Notes: generated by a model from the letters alone, not told the origin. A DNA stretch of 64,000 bases from Tenrec ecaudatus (GCF_050624435.1 NC_134538.1:118504437-118568436), one strand, 5' to 3'; counted from the stretch's first letter, positions 1 through 11,232 are shown. Program-made: numbers and translations.

Positions 1-600
1 CAGATTTGAAGATTAGGGATCGGTTGTCTGCACCAGATGCCTATGCTAAACAAAATTTAGCTGGCCATGCCACCTGAAAGCATTTGGAGAGAAATGAGCC
101 AGCCATGGCACCTTAAAGCACACCCTAGACCCCTATACTTATTGGTATGATCCAAAGCTGGGTATGTACAGACCAAGGTCACCTAGACACAGATGAAGGT
201 CAGCTTGTGCAGAACACTGGGCACCAGCAACATTATACCACACCAGCACCTGAACTTAGCCATGAAGAAAGGCCAAAACCCTCGACCATATGGCCCCCGC
301 CCCACGTGAGGTAGAAGAGATGAAAAGCAGAGACAAAGGGCAGTCACTCCCATGTCCCGCAGGATTTTTCCAGTACCCTTTCCACATGCTTTCTCCTGTT
401 TTGTGTTTGCCCTTCCCTGAAGTGATCCTCTTTAGTAGCATGTGCACTCTTGCAACGGTCCCCTGCGTGGCCTTGTCCTCTTTCCAGAGATGGCATGTAC
501 TCAGACTGTAACCCCAGAAACATCCCTTTCCCTCATAAAAGTTACATGGATTTACAAAAAATGCTTCTGCTGTGTGAATTTTTTTAGTGTTGAGAAGCAA
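1..600 (+). repeat. Possible LTR-like sequence, unclassified
   Basis: A moderately GC-rich block ending in a TATA-like ctcataaaa (532-540) and a short downstream segment, then AT-rich DNA. The arrangement resembles the promoter and R/U5 part of an old endogenous retroviral LTR, but I see no terminal TG/CA pair, no target duplication and no retroviral coding sequence. It could equally be unique DNA. The open frames on both strands have no recognisable product. Confidence 0.22.
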
Positions 601-1124
601 GAAACGAGGTAAATTATTTCAGAAACCTAACACATTGACTGAAGAGCCATATTGAAACAATTTTACTAAACCACATACCTGATTGACTTTCAGGAGGTAA
701 AAAAAAGTATGTCTCTTCTCTCTGACATAAAGCCTTTACTATATAACTCAGATTTCATCTATATCATACTTCATGAATTACACTACATATAAACACTTCA
801 CAGCACTTCTCATTAGCATGGATACATTTAAGAATTATTGACTTAGTGCATGTTGCATGTTTCTCCATGCATAAAATAAACAGCAAAGACAACATTTACT
901 TTATTCATTTTTATTTTGTTATTGTACAGAAATATATGCAGCAAAGCATGCACCAGCTCAACCACATCGCTATGTGTAATTCAGTGGCACTGATTACCTT
1001 GCTCAAGCTGTGTGATCACTCGCCTGTTCACATAAACTCACTGCTCTTTCATTTCCCATTTAACCTTTCCAGTTGCTATGACCATTTCTGATCTAAGGTT
1101 AAAAATTAGACGAAAACTCACTGA
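601..1124. other. No feature recognised
   Basis: AT-rich DNA with no gene, named repeat or regulatory structure that I can support. Confidence 0.4.
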
Positions 1125-1292
1125 TCATTCCACCTCATAGCAACCCTACACAACAGAGGAGAACTGCCCCTCTGTGCTTCCCGGACTCAGAATCTACCTG
1201 AGAAGAGAAAGAAAGCCTCATTTACCTCCTGGGGAAATAGCTGGTTTTGAGTAGCTGACCTTGCACTTTGCAACTGAACACATAACACACTC
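1125..1292 (-). repeat. AfroSINE copy (tRNA-derived), minus strand
   Basis: Reads as the reverse complement of the tenrec-type AfroSINE. It has a diverged 'catagcaaccct' 3' module, the segment for 'gaggctttctac', and at 1242-1280 the reverse of the B-box and loop region ('gagtagctgaccttgca'). It is strongly diverged, so boundaries are approximate. Confidence 0.6.
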
Positions 1293-2017
1293 TGCCACAC
1301 TCTGGAGTCTGGTTTTTGATCCAAGTGAGTTTTATAAAGGATAGAAGAAGTTTCAGGTTTACACAGGCACCCTCAGGACATTTCATACCCACACATGGAA
1401 ACTTGAGGCCAGAGAAACCTGCAGCCCAGGTACCACAGCCCGGCCTCGCTGAACTGTGTAGGAGCAGCTGGGAGAGAGAGTGGTGGGCTCTAAGTTTCTG
1501 GGTTTCCAGGGCCTGTGTTGAGAGGCGTGTTCTATGGTGCTGGTTGACTCCATTGGCTGAATTAAGCCCACCTGATCTACATGGGGTCAATCCAGGTGTA
1601 CCGCCCCCCCCAGGTGTACTGCCCTTTCCTGGCTCAGAGCCTGAATTTGGAGCATGCTCAGTAGACAACCTGGTCCCTATTCTGGCTACCTAACAAATAT
1701 TTATTCTTTTATTTTCAGTCTAAAATATATTCCTCACATCTCTTCTTATTAACTACAAGAGGAGTAAAGTTAGTTAATTTCTCTATCAATGCTTACTTGT
1801 CCTCAAATAGTGACAGGTTCTGGATGCTATTTTCTGACAAAAATGAGAGAAGTTGCGGAATCATAAAAGTAGATCTTCTACCTATCCGATGTGCTTCCTT
1901 GACCAATCTTAAATGTGATATTTTTTGGAAAACCAAGGACTTCATCTCCAGTACTTGTTTTCAACCATACACTAATGGACTATACATGTAACACTCTCCA
2001 GATAAAACATGCAGACA
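1293..2017. other. Unclassified flanking DNA
   Basis: A GC-richer patch to about 1690 with a C8 run near 1601-1612, then AT-rich sequence. It is open in several frames on both strands but gives no recognisable protein, and long GC-rich frames arise easily by chance. I could not assign it to a repeat family. Confidence 0.3.
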
Positions 2018-2165
2018 TTAAATTGACCACATCTGTGGGCAGAGACCAGGGAGACACTCAAGTAACAGCAGCTTAAACAAGGGCAGGGGATGACTAAGGA
2101 AGAAACGATGAATAATTCATGTTTAAGAATGGGATCCAGCCCTACCATCGAATGGTCCTTAGGAA
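2018..2165 (+). repeat. RTE-type LINE fragment (endonuclease region)
   Basis: Starts aattgaccacatctgtggg, the afrotherian RTE endonuclease segment that encodes an 'ID-ICG' motif, and continues with the degraded downstream part. It is a short truncated relic with no open frame. Confidence 0.6.
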
Positions 2166-2744
2166 TGACATGTGCAAGTAAAGAAAATTAATAAGACAGA
2201 AAGATGGGGGTCCAGGGGTGCATCTCAGTGTCAGAATCGAGAGAAAGAAAGTCAGTTTATTTCATAGAGAGTAATGTAGTGGGGAGTCATGCAAGCCTTC
2301 ATTAGGCACATCTACAATAGACAGGGCAAGTTGTGAGTCTGAGATAGCCTGAGTCCTTTTAGGAGAAAACCTTAAAGGAAGTGTGTGAACCATGGTATCA
2401 AATGGTGTCAATTGTTCCTTCTGAATAGTAAACAGAGCAGCAACAGATACTCTTAGAGATAAGCAACCTCTTAACAGTGTATGTGAGAAACCAGGCATTT
2501 GTAGGAGAAAATTTCATGAAGGTTAGAAGTGAAGAACCTGTTTCCTGGAGATTGGACTTCACTCTAAGTATTAGGCTACTATGTGGCAAGGAGAAGTTCA
2601 CTCCTAGGATGACAGGGACAAAAGGACCTTTTAAAGATAGGCATCTCGGTGTTGCTGCTGTCCATGCATGTTCTTATGTGCCACTTGGGTGCTGTGAAAG
2701 CCATCTGCTTTTGTATGCACATATTACTACATCAGCAGGTCCAC
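2166..2744. other. Unclassified, upstream of an ORF-less retroelement
   Basis: No named element. This could be an older, poorly conserved 5' part of the retroelement that becomes recognisable at about 2745. A 91-codon open frame on the + strand here has no recognisable product. Confidence 0.3.
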
Positions 2745-4245
2745 CTAGATAAGATAGGCTGGACAAACAATGTGAGAAGAAAATAACAGGACCAATGGGA
2801 GGGACATGAGAGCTTGGGAGGTAGGGGTAGGGAGGGAGTGTTGGCCAACACAGAGACAAGGGAAAAACAAGTGGTTCAAAACCAGTGCCAGGGAGGGGGT
2901 GGGAGGACTGGTAGGGAGTGACCAAGGGCTAGGGAACTGAGAGGAATTACCGAAACCAGAATGAAGACTGAACATAGTAGTGGGACAGGAGGAAAGCATA
3001 AGGAAATAGAGGAAAGGAGTAGGAAGCAAAGGGCATACATAGAAGCCTAAATGCAAACATGTACATATGTAAATATATTTATGATTATGGGGGAAATAGA
3101 CCTATGTGCATATATTTATAGGTTTAGTAGTAGAGTAGTAGGTGGACATTGGGCCTCCTCATGCACACTCCCTCAATACAATAGCACCTTGCTCAGCTAA
3201 ATAGCCATTCCATGATACCCACCTTCCCGACATGATCACTGAAGACAGCTGTGTGCATAAGCAAACGTGGTGAAGAAAGCTGATGATGCCCGGCTATCAA
3301 AAAGATATAGCGTCTGGGGTCTTAAGGGCTTGAAGGCAAACAAGTGGCCATCTAGCTTGGAAGCAACAAAGCCAACAGAGAAGAAGCACACAAGCCTTAG
3401 TGAATATGAGGTGTTGAAGGGACCAGATAGGAGACACCAAAGAACAAAAACCATCATTGTGTGATCACCTTCCCCACATAAACGCTGAAGACGAATGTGT
3501 TCATAAGTAAGTGTGGTGAAACAAGCTGATGGTGCCCGGCTATCGAGAGATATACCAGCTAGGAACTTAAAGGCTTGAAAGTAAACAAGTGGCCATCTAG
3601 CCCAGAAGCAACAAAGCTCACATGGAAGCAGCAAACCAACATGTGTGATCATGAAGGGCCGAGGGTACCAGGTTTCAAACAACAAAGGCGGAGAAATAAA
3701 AATCACATCACCATGAATGAGGGGAGTGTGTGATGGGGACCCAATGCCCATCTGTAGACAGCTGGACATTCCTTGCAGAGGGGTAGTGAGGAGGAGATGA
3801 GTCACTCAGGGTTCAGTGTAGCAACAATGAAACTCAAAACCTTCCTCTAGTTCTTGAATGCTTCCTCCCCCCCAATTATCATGATCCCAATTCTACCTTG
3901 TGAACCTGGTTAGACCAGAGGATGCACAACGGTGCGGTAGGGATCTGGAAACATAGGGAATCTAGGACAGATGAACCCCTCAGGACCAGTGGTGAGAGTG
4001 GCGACACCAGGCGGGAAGGAGGTGTAGAAAGGGAGAACTGATCTCGGGGATCTACATGTAACCTCCTCTCTGGGGGATGGGCAACAGGAAGGTGGGTGAG
4101 GCGAGATGCCGGGCAGTGTAAGATAAGATAAAATAATAATTTATGAATTACTAAGGGTTCATGAGGGAGTGGGGAGTGGGGAGGGAGGGGGAGGGAAAAA
4201 AGGAAAATGAGCTGATTCCAGGAACCCAAGATTGGATCACCTTCC
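2745..4245 (+). mobile_element. ORF-less L1-type retroelement, copy 1 (subfamily B)
   Basis: The first of several related copies in the window. In order it holds a G-rich, polypurine segment, a 'tatatttataggttt' stretch, two tandem copies of a roughly 246-bp module containing 'gcccggctatc' (3289 and 3535), a segment ending 'ctaccttgtgaacctgg', and a 3' part with 'gctgattccaggaaccc' typical of subfamily B. The final 3' tail seen in other copies is missing, and the copy breaks near 4245. It has no conserved open frame, and apparent frames on the minus strand are translations of the repeat itself. I read the family as the 3' region of an afrotherian L1, or an element mobilised by one. Confidence 0.65.
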
Positions 4246-4273
4246 TTTAACAGGATATGCATATGGGGATCTC

Positions 4274-4815
4274 ATCATGTCAGTTGGCCAGGTAGATGGC
4301 TTCCTCATTCCACATTGTCACTGCTTCCAGTGCTGCATTTGTTTTGAAACATTTCAGTTGGCTCTGTGTCAATTCTTGGAACTTTTTTTTCACTAATAAT
4401 TTTCTTTGAACTCAGGCTTCTTTCTTCAATCCCATCATTTAAAATCATATACCACTTCTTAGAAATATTGAAATTTGACCTGTTCTATTTAGTACAGTAA
4501 CTGTGTATACCTTCCATATCTTTTTGTTGCTTTGTTTATCACTCAAAATTTCACCCACAGAATTCTTCAATATTTCACATCAAGGCTTTAATATTTTGCT
4601 CAGTTCTTCCAGTTTGAGAAATTCTGAGCGTGTGCTTCCCTTTTGGTTTTCTAACATCAGGTCTTGGCACAATTCATTATAATAACTTCTTTGGCTCTTG
4701 AGCTGCCTTTTGAATTTTTCTGCTCAGTTCTTTTACTTTATCACAGCTACATTCAAAATAATTATCTGAATCTATCATGTTAGCCAAAAGAACTCATTTC
4801 ACGACAGAAACTTCT
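4274..4815 (-). repeat. RTE-type LINE fragment, reverse-transcriptase region
   Basis: On the minus strand this follows the afrotherian RTE open reading frame from 'gtaaaagaactgagcagaa' through 'aaccaaaagggaagcac' to the segment before 'tggccaactgac', the region just before and at the start of the reverse-transcriptase domain. Frameshifts and stops throughout make it a dead fragment. Confidence 0.72.
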
Positions 4816-5674
4816 CATACTTTCAAAAAACATTTTAATTACTACCATATATTGGACATTGTGTGAAATTCAGAGAAAACAATCATGGAGAATATTAGCA
4901 TTTCCCTCAGTTCTTCAGAAGCCCACGTTTATGTGCCAGAGGAAGCCAGCCTCTAACAACCAAGGGGTCCAAAGGCACAATTGACAATTGGATGGCGATA
5001 ACATATAAAAGTTCTAGCACAGTTACAGAAGATAGGAGAGAAGGGAGAGACTATGAAATAGTCAGACATTTCATGGTAGCTTGCTCTCCTCCAGGACAAC
5101 CATGAACTCTGCAGGCAGGTACGCACAGAGAGAATAAATTTCTAACCAAGGCTCATATACATTTAGGGGCGTGAAAGTCCCCCAGATTAAAGGTAACCAC
5201 CTACGTACCAGGAAGTGGCTGTACAATACACATTCATGCGACAGGAAGGGGATGAGCTAGGGTGTACACACGATAGGAAGGGGAGGGCTAGGGGTACACA
5301 TGTGACAAGTTGGGAAGACCCTAGGTTCAAGATGGCAGCCTAACCTTGGTCCTTCTTGAGTTAACTTGACCTTATCTCTGGGCTTACTTTCAGGGAAACA
5401 ATCCACTATCATTATCAGCAGGGAGTGTCCTTCCCCCCCCAGGGAGGGTGGGACAGACAATAGGGTCTGATGGTGCTAGATGGCTGATACCCTCAGGGAG
5501 ATAACCTCTAAGCAGCTGGCCTCCCATGTGTGACAAGCAGCTTCCTGAGCACAGCATACAATATCAGGGATATCCAGGGAAAACCCCTGTTGCATGCCAC
5601 ATTTATGAATTTAAAATAGAAATTGCTCAGTTTCATTTATTGATGAATAATGTTTTTATGACAAACCTATAGTA
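4816..5674. other. Unclassified, possibly LTR-like
   Basis: A stretch with an 'aataaa' signal near 5135 and repeated 'gacaggaaggggat'-like phrases between about 5240 and 5300. It could be an old LTR or other dispersed repeat, but I see no termini. It contains a C8 run near 5433 and no supported gene. Confidence 0.25.
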
Positions 5675-5993
5675 TTCTGTTTCCTCCCCAAATAAGACCT
5701 ACTTACAGTTTTGCCTCTCCTGAAATGTAAGGCATCTCCCCCAAATTAAGGCCCCTCAAAGCTACCATAACTCTGGACTCTGGACTGAATCAGCAGGTGC
5801 CACTGAGTGGCTCACTGTTGGTTGCAGCAGAGCTGGAGTAGACAGGAAGTGTGAGGTCTCTTTTAATAAAACAATAAATGTGGACCGTATTCTTCTCTAT
5901 GGAAAAATAAGACATCCCCTGAAAATAGGACCTATCACATCTTTGGGAGCAAAAATTAATATAAGACACTGTCTTATTTTCTGGGAAACAGTG
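5675..5993 (+). mobile_element. Non-autonomous Tc1/mariner-type element, 319 bp
   Basis: Flanked by TA at 5673-5674 and 5994-5995, as expected for Tc1/mariner target duplication. The left end reads ttctgtttcc...aataagacc. The right end is its reverse complement, ggtcttattttctgggaaacagtg-like, with several mismatches over about 25 bp. A second inner 'aataagac' motif pair lies inside both ends. It carries no transposase coding. Similar 'aataagacc' elements occur in other mammals, but I cannot give the exact family name. Confidence 0.7.
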
Positions 5994-5995
5994 TA

Positions 5996-7549
5996 GTAGT
6001 AGGTGAGAATATAGAATAATTGGCCTATTTCAGGGTCGCAGAGAACGTGTTTTGCTTTTGTTTTTATGAGGATAAGTTATCTACATTGAAACTTGGAAGA
6101 ATACAAGGAGCTGCATACACTGAGAACTGAAAGTAGTAAGAAGATTCATGGGAAAGAAAAAAGTTTGTTGAAAATTCTGCAGTCCAGAGATGGTCTATGG
6201 CGGTGAGACTGAGACACTCAGGTGAATAGCAGGGATGAGGTGGCGGGGTAGGGGAATAAAAGTAGCCAGAGAGTTAAGCCAGGGGTAGATGATGAATCGC
6301 TCTGGACGCTGGAATGAGACAAACCTCTGCACATTATAATTGACTAAGCAAGTCACACAAACTCTCTGGCAGCCAGATTGTGTGTGTGTGTGTGTGTGTG
6401 TGTGTATTATTCCCTGGAAGCAATATATGACTGAACGTGTGCAGTTAATATATTATTTCTCATCTGTGACTTATTTGGAATAACTTTTCTCCCAGGCCAA
6501 TCAAATTCATGGATATATTGTTTTCAAAAAACATTCAAAGTCTGACATGGGTGAAACGAATGAGAATTATAACAGAAATAGTCAGGTAGGATCAGAAACA
6601 AATCACCCCCAGTAAACAGGGAATTTACTGTTACCCTTTGTGACATAACTGATATATCTTCTGGATTTTCTCCCATTTGGTGTCATCCTTCCCGTGCCCC
6701 ATTGCCTCTGCCCTGCTGCGGAGCCCTAGAAGTCCTAGTTTTAGGAAATAATCTGTAGCTTGTTCATGAGGAAGAAAGAACAATACCAACTACTTATATT
6801 ACTATGGATTCTGGTAGTAGGACATTTTTTAGAAAATCTATTAAATTTAGCTAAAATATTTTATCTATAACTTTAATTGTGGAGGAAATAACATTCTTTC
6901 ATCTAGTAACAGTAGAACCTTCCTTCCTCACATGGTTCTAGGAAAGCACCCTATCATAACCATATCTGTACATGAGCATATATCAATATTTTTAAAAAGC
7001 ATTGAAGAGTAAACATAAGGCAGACATGAGCTCTAAGTAATGTTTTATTAAAAATGAAAAGACTTAGCATTTCCCCAAATGAGAATAATGAAACACCGTG
7101 AAACCCTGGGTCATCTAATAAAATGCAATGTGAAGAACAGCATTGCTGGAGGTAGAGGTGATGTTTGTCTGTCTTGATCATACTAAGATTGGGGCATGCT
7201 ATTCGTCTAACTCCTTGTAAGGAGAGTCTGAAACCAAGATTATTGTGCAAGAATCTTCCGCGGACACGCTCTCGGTGTGAGCATCCCCAGGAGAAGTGGA
7301 AGCTGGGGGCGGAAGTGAAAGTAGGCTGAAGAAGAGAGGGATGTTGGGCTACAGTGTGCTCAAAACAATCTCAGCCAATTCTACAGGGAGTTCTAAAACG
7401 GAAATGTCATTTCAGATTTATCTACATTTGAGGGACTAGTCCTTGGATGTAGAGAGGTGAGAATGTTATTTCTGCTTGAGGGGAATTTCACAAAACAAAA
7501 CAAGGACTGAAAACTCACAACTCTCAGGACAAAGCATCTGGCAACCATA
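5996..7549. other. Flanking DNA with a GT microsatellite
   Basis: No gene or named transposon apart from a (GT)13 tract at 6379-6405. The rest is ordinary AT-rich mammalian sequence. Confidence 0.4.
6379..6405 (+). repeat. (GT)n microsatellite
   Basis: An uninterrupted 27-base TG/GT run. Confidence 0.95.
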
Positions 7550-7745
7550 AGGTTAAGACCGGTAATCTTGACGTGACCTTGGGCGTGGCATCCCTACAGG
7601 ATCCCATTGTCTTGAGTAGAACCACTGCTGGGTTCTCCAAGGAAGTACATCTGGACAGATTCAGACTGCCACATCCTACTTCCCAGGGATGATTGGAGAG
7701 TTTGAACCACTGACCTTGGGTTATCAGGGAAACACTTAGCCTAAA
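7550..7745 (-). repeat. AfroSINE copy, minus strand
   Basis: The reverse complement reads 'ggtcagtggttcaaac' (tRNA B-box region), then 'gatgtggcagtctg'-like and 'tggagaacccag'-like modules, in the usual AfroSINE order. It is diverged. Confidence 0.7.
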
Positions 7746-8000
7746 CAGTAGGAGGTCCTTACTACAGAATACCCATGGGAAATCCTAATGGGTATGTCTA
7801 GTAGCCACTGAGGATTAACAAAATTTAACAAGCTGCTCTTCCGGTATGCCACTCTACTTAGGTAGGTGCCCTCAGCACACCTTATGTTTGAGGCACAATT
7901 AAAAGTATAAGTTTATGCAACTACAAGCATGTGCTAAAAAAATTGCTCAAGGTACTATTGTTTTATGTGCCATTTTTTTTCTGATGGCATTCATGTAAGG

Positions 8001-8223
8001 CAGCGGTTCTCAACCTGTAGGGCGCGAGTTGGGGATCGAATGACCCTTTCCCGGGGTCGCCTAAGACCATCATAAAACACATTACAATTTACATTACGAT
8101 CACATAGCAGTAGCAAAATTACAGTTAAAAAGTAGCAATGAAAATCATTTTGTGGTTGGGGGTCACCACCACACGAGGAACCGCATTAAAGGGTCGCTGC
8201 ATTAGGAAGATTGAGAACCACTG
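8001..8223 (+). mobile_element. SPIN (Space Invader) hAT element, non-autonomous, 223 bp
   Basis: Begins cagcggttctcaacctgt and ends in the matching inverted terminus tgagaaccactg. The interior shows SPIN hallmarks: 'gggtcgcctaagaccatc', 'tagcaaaattacagtta', 'ggttgggggtcaccacc' and 'attaaagggtcgc'. The length equals that of the small non-autonomous SPIN type. Flanking octamers (atgtaagg and atctattt) match at only four positions, so the 8-bp target duplication is degraded. SPIN is established as a horizontally transferred hAT family present in tenrec, bushbaby, bats, opossum and rodents. Confidence 0.92.
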
Positions 8224-8244
8224 ATCTATTTAGAGTATTTTGAG

Positions 8245-8410
8245 CACTACCAAGTGGTTGGGATCCCTGGGCTGCTAACCACAGGTTGGTGGTTCAAATC
8301 CACCAGCTGTTCCACAAGAAAAAGATGTGGCTGTTTGCCCACATCCTGTGGGAATTTGGGGCATAACTCTGAGCTGAAACGAATGACAACAAGTCACCCT
8401 CTCGTTGTGG
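8245..8410 (+). repeat. AfroSINE copy, plus strand
   Basis: Contains 'gggctgctaaccacaggt' and the B-box 'ggttcaaatccaccagct', then 'aaaaagatgtggctgt', which are standard AfroSINE landmarks. The 3' part is degraded. It begins about 22 bp after the SPIN element. Confidence 0.75.
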
Positions 8411-8654
8411 GTACTTTTTCTCTTTACTTCATATGTTTGTTTATGGAAGTAACAAACTCAAGGAAATAAAAATGTAGAGTCTCATCAAAAGTACAATAAG
8501 TTTTATGAAGTGAATCAATAAAAATTAGGAGCATAATTCTGTCTAGTTCTTGATATCTATGGGTGGAACAAGCATTACTACTGATGTTTTATATATGGGG
8601 TTGCACAGAGCAATATTAAAAAGAATAAAGAATGCAAGTTTGTGATTTCCATAG

Positions 8655-8885
8655 TGTACAGCTGCCCAGTCACCCACTGTAGAGAGAACTCTGATGACAA
8701 GGGTCATTTCAACAACTGCTTCACTGAGCTCAACAATAAACTAGGTGTCAGTCCCGCCAAACCAGCTGAATCCCACCACTGTGCGAGACCTACAATATTT
8801 TGTTCTCATGTACATTGGATCATTATGGGTTGGAACCAACACAAGGACATCTATCTACAAGGAGAAACAACAACAACAACAATGG
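8655..8885 (+). repeat. SINE-like element with an RTE-style tail
   Basis: The right end runs 'gggttggaaccaacacaagg' into (CAA)n. This is the tail type of afrotherian RTE LINEs and of SINEs mobilised by them. The body does not match AfroSINE, and I do not recognise the family. Boundaries are approximate. Confidence 0.4.
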
Positions 8886-9357
8886 GAAGAGGCAGGGAAA
8901 CCTTATTTTATTTCTGTTGCCCCTGACCCATGACATAACACAGTTCACAAACTCAATATCCTGAATGCTAGATGTAGGCTTGCTTAAACCATTCTAATTC
9001 ACATAGCACACATTTTTAGTTCAAACTTCACGCAACCCTGTTCTCCTGGATACATTTGTACAGGATTCATGACAGGGCAACTTCAGAACTAAGAAATGTA
9101 AAGCCAAGGATTTGTTTTGAAAGGCACGGAAAAGCTCCAAGAGATGTTGTTTTGCTTATGCTTTGAAAAGCAAATCCTGTGTGAAAATGTGGTGAGATGT
9201 GAATCCAGAGGGCAGACGAGAGCCATCTAAGTGGAAACTAGACCGTCAAACCCTCTGAGAGTTAATGGTGGGATTCAAATAGGGTTTAGTAAAACACTTT
9301 TAGTCACACCTTGGAGACAGGTTGAAAGAAGCGAGAAGAGAAGCAGGAAATTTACTT

Positions 9358-9442
9358 TAAAACCCCAAACAGCGACACGAGGACGTCAGCTCGAACCCTG
9401 GGCCACCCTTCGCGTGCCAGAGCAAACTGTACTCCATACTAG
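9358..9442 (-). repeat. AfroSINE, 3' half, interrupted by a hAT element
   Basis: A diverged reverse-strand AfroSINE 3' module ending 'actgtactccat'. The same SINE resumes at 9678 with 'ggttttgcc', so the 235-bp hAT element between them was inserted into it. Confidence 0.5.
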
Positions 9443-9677
9443 CAGGGGTCCTCGAACTACGGCCCGCGGGCCATGTGTGGCCCGCAGAGGATATTTATCC
9501 GGCCTGCCGGGTATTTTTGTCCCGTTTGGTTTTTTACTTCAAAATAAGATATGTGAAGTGTGCATAGGAATTTGTTCATGGGTTTTTTTTAAATTATAAA
9601 TTTAAATTATAGTCTGGCCCTCCCACAGTCTGAGGGACAGTGAACTGGCTCTCTGTTAAAAAGTTTGAGGACCATAG
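9443..9677 (+). mobile_element. Non-autonomous hAT element, 235 bp, not SPIN
   Basis: The left terminus caggggtcctcgaactacgg has an inverted match at the right, 'aagtttgaggacc', with the last few bases eroded. The interior has 'ggcccgcgggccatgtgtgg', 'tttatccggcctgccggg', 'aataagatatgtg' and 'ctgagggacagtgaactgg', typical of a mammalian hAT short element widespread in bats, tenrec and some primates. The family may be one of the horizontally transferred hATs (OposCharlie or hAT1-like), but I cannot settle which. Confidence 0.78.
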
Positions 9678-9745
9678 GGTTTTGCCACGCGGGTTAAACT
9701 TGAACTGCTAACATTGGGCTGCCAGTCCGGGGAGTCAGAGCCTAT
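9678..9745 (-). repeat. AfroSINE, 5' half, continuation after the hAT insertion
   Basis: Reverse-strand tRNA-like part: 'acttgaactgctaacattgg' is the reverse of the B-box region, followed by 'gctgccagtc'. It continues the copy that begins at 9358. Confidence 0.5.
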
Positions 9746-10574
9746 ATTCCATAATGAAAGTTTGCTACTTTTATAAACTTCGCAATTTTGTATCATCCCA
9801 GACCTTGATTTCCCCTGACACTCTTAAATAACTGGTTTCAAATAAGGTAGTCGCCTCAGTCTTGAGAAGGAGTTCTGAAGATTCATGTGTCTATTATGTG
9901 TTTCATTCCAAGCAGCTCTTGCGGTTCTACCAAATTAAAAAATCCAATGCTAGGCTTGCCTTTTCGTTTTCAGGAGTGCTTTCTTATTCTTCAGTCTTGT
10001 TCTTTGATATTACTGTTAATAAGTATTCGTATCCTGGAGAAGCCAATTCACTTACTGTCAATTCAAGGAAGAAAGAGCAGGTGGATGTTAGCCTGGGAGA
10101 CCAGTGTCCCATGGTCTGTCTTAGTCGAATCCTGTTTGAAATCAGAATCTATCGGTGATATGTATCTTTTACTTTGGAGTGTACTTTATGGGGCATCACA
10201 TGGAGATGTTTTATAGTAACTCAGGTTTCAGAGTACTATGGGAAACAATGGTTGATCAGAAGCACGCAAGAGAACAGTAAGTCTTCTTTAAGTCTTGGGC
10301 ATTCTCAGAATGCTTCTGTTGACTAGCTAGAGAGCAGAGTCTAGCTTTTAAACACTAACAGAAAAAAAAAAGTGAGAAGATCTTCAGCGTTATCTGGCCT
10401 GCCTGCATTCAAGCAATATAGTGCGTTCTAAACACTCCATAAAGACCGCACTAACTACCATAAACTAGCTGCACTGATATGGGGTTTTCCAAATACGTTA
10501 AGTAAAACAACTTGGGTTACAATTTATACTATCATCATTCCTATTCAAAATCAAAATGTCATATGAATCTATAA
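9746..10574. other. No feature recognised
   Basis: Ordinary flanking sequence. Two overlapping open frames of about 100 codons at 9862-10216 have no recognisable product and no splice or promoter support. Confidence 0.4.
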
Positions 10575-10690
10575 AATTACAATCTCACAGAAATTTTATT
10601 TTGTTGTTCCTATTTCACAGGTAACTGAGGTTCAGAGAGATTTAGAAAACGGGGCCAAGGCACAATGCTAACAAAAGCAAAAATGGTTTG
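10575..10690 (+). repeat. MIR-like SINE fragment
   Basis: Contains 'cacaggtaactgaggttcag' followed by 'agagatttagaaaacggggc', the central MIR core in diverged form. Confidence 0.5.
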
Positions 10691-11164
10691 ACTCTTTTGT
10701 TCCAAAAGAAGTATTATTTTCATTCGATTTAATTTGCATTTAATTTCTCTTTCCCATTAAGCTGATGTAGTCTTGCTATTATATTTTCTTGGCATTTCAT
10801 TCCAATTGTCACTTTTATTAGCTGATGCGTGAATTACTGTATTATACTCTATTTTATTTTGAATCTCTATGACTTGAATCTCTATTTCTCTTCCTTCTAA
10901 CTTATCTAGAACAGCACTGATAGATTCTTGTAGAACATTCTAGAAAGCAATGCAGTCTATAGGGAAAATATGATACTCTCTGGTGACTAAAATACTTATC
11001 TTTATTTTTTCTAATAGTATTTATTAAAGTTTTAAAAAGTAATCAAAAATAAAACAATGTGATTACTTATATTTCAAGTATTCTTAACCTTGGAGGCAAA
11101 CATCTATACTCTGTCTCCCGACAATATTATAAAACTATTACCTGATTATTCATTGACTTTCTTA

Positions 11165-11232
11165 CAATTAACAATGAAACCAGGATTACAACTCAGATTT
11201 CTCTGGCTCCAGAGCTTACATCTTATCAGATA
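11165..11232 (+). repeat. MIR-like fragment (3' portion)
   Basis: 'gaaaccaggattacaactca' then 'ctggctccagagcttacat' matches the MIR 3' consensus layout. Confidence 0.45.

Noticed and set aside
1222-1693. Overlapping frames of 125-148 codons on both strands
   Set aside because: The region is GC-rich with few stop codons by composition. There is no recognisable protein and no splice or promoter context, and part of it is an AfroSINE.
3236-3805. 189-codon minus-strand open frame
   Set aside because: It lies wholly inside the copy 1 retroelement and covers both 246-bp modules. Similar translations arise at 17986-18474 and 12951-13133, so it is repeat sequence and not a gene.
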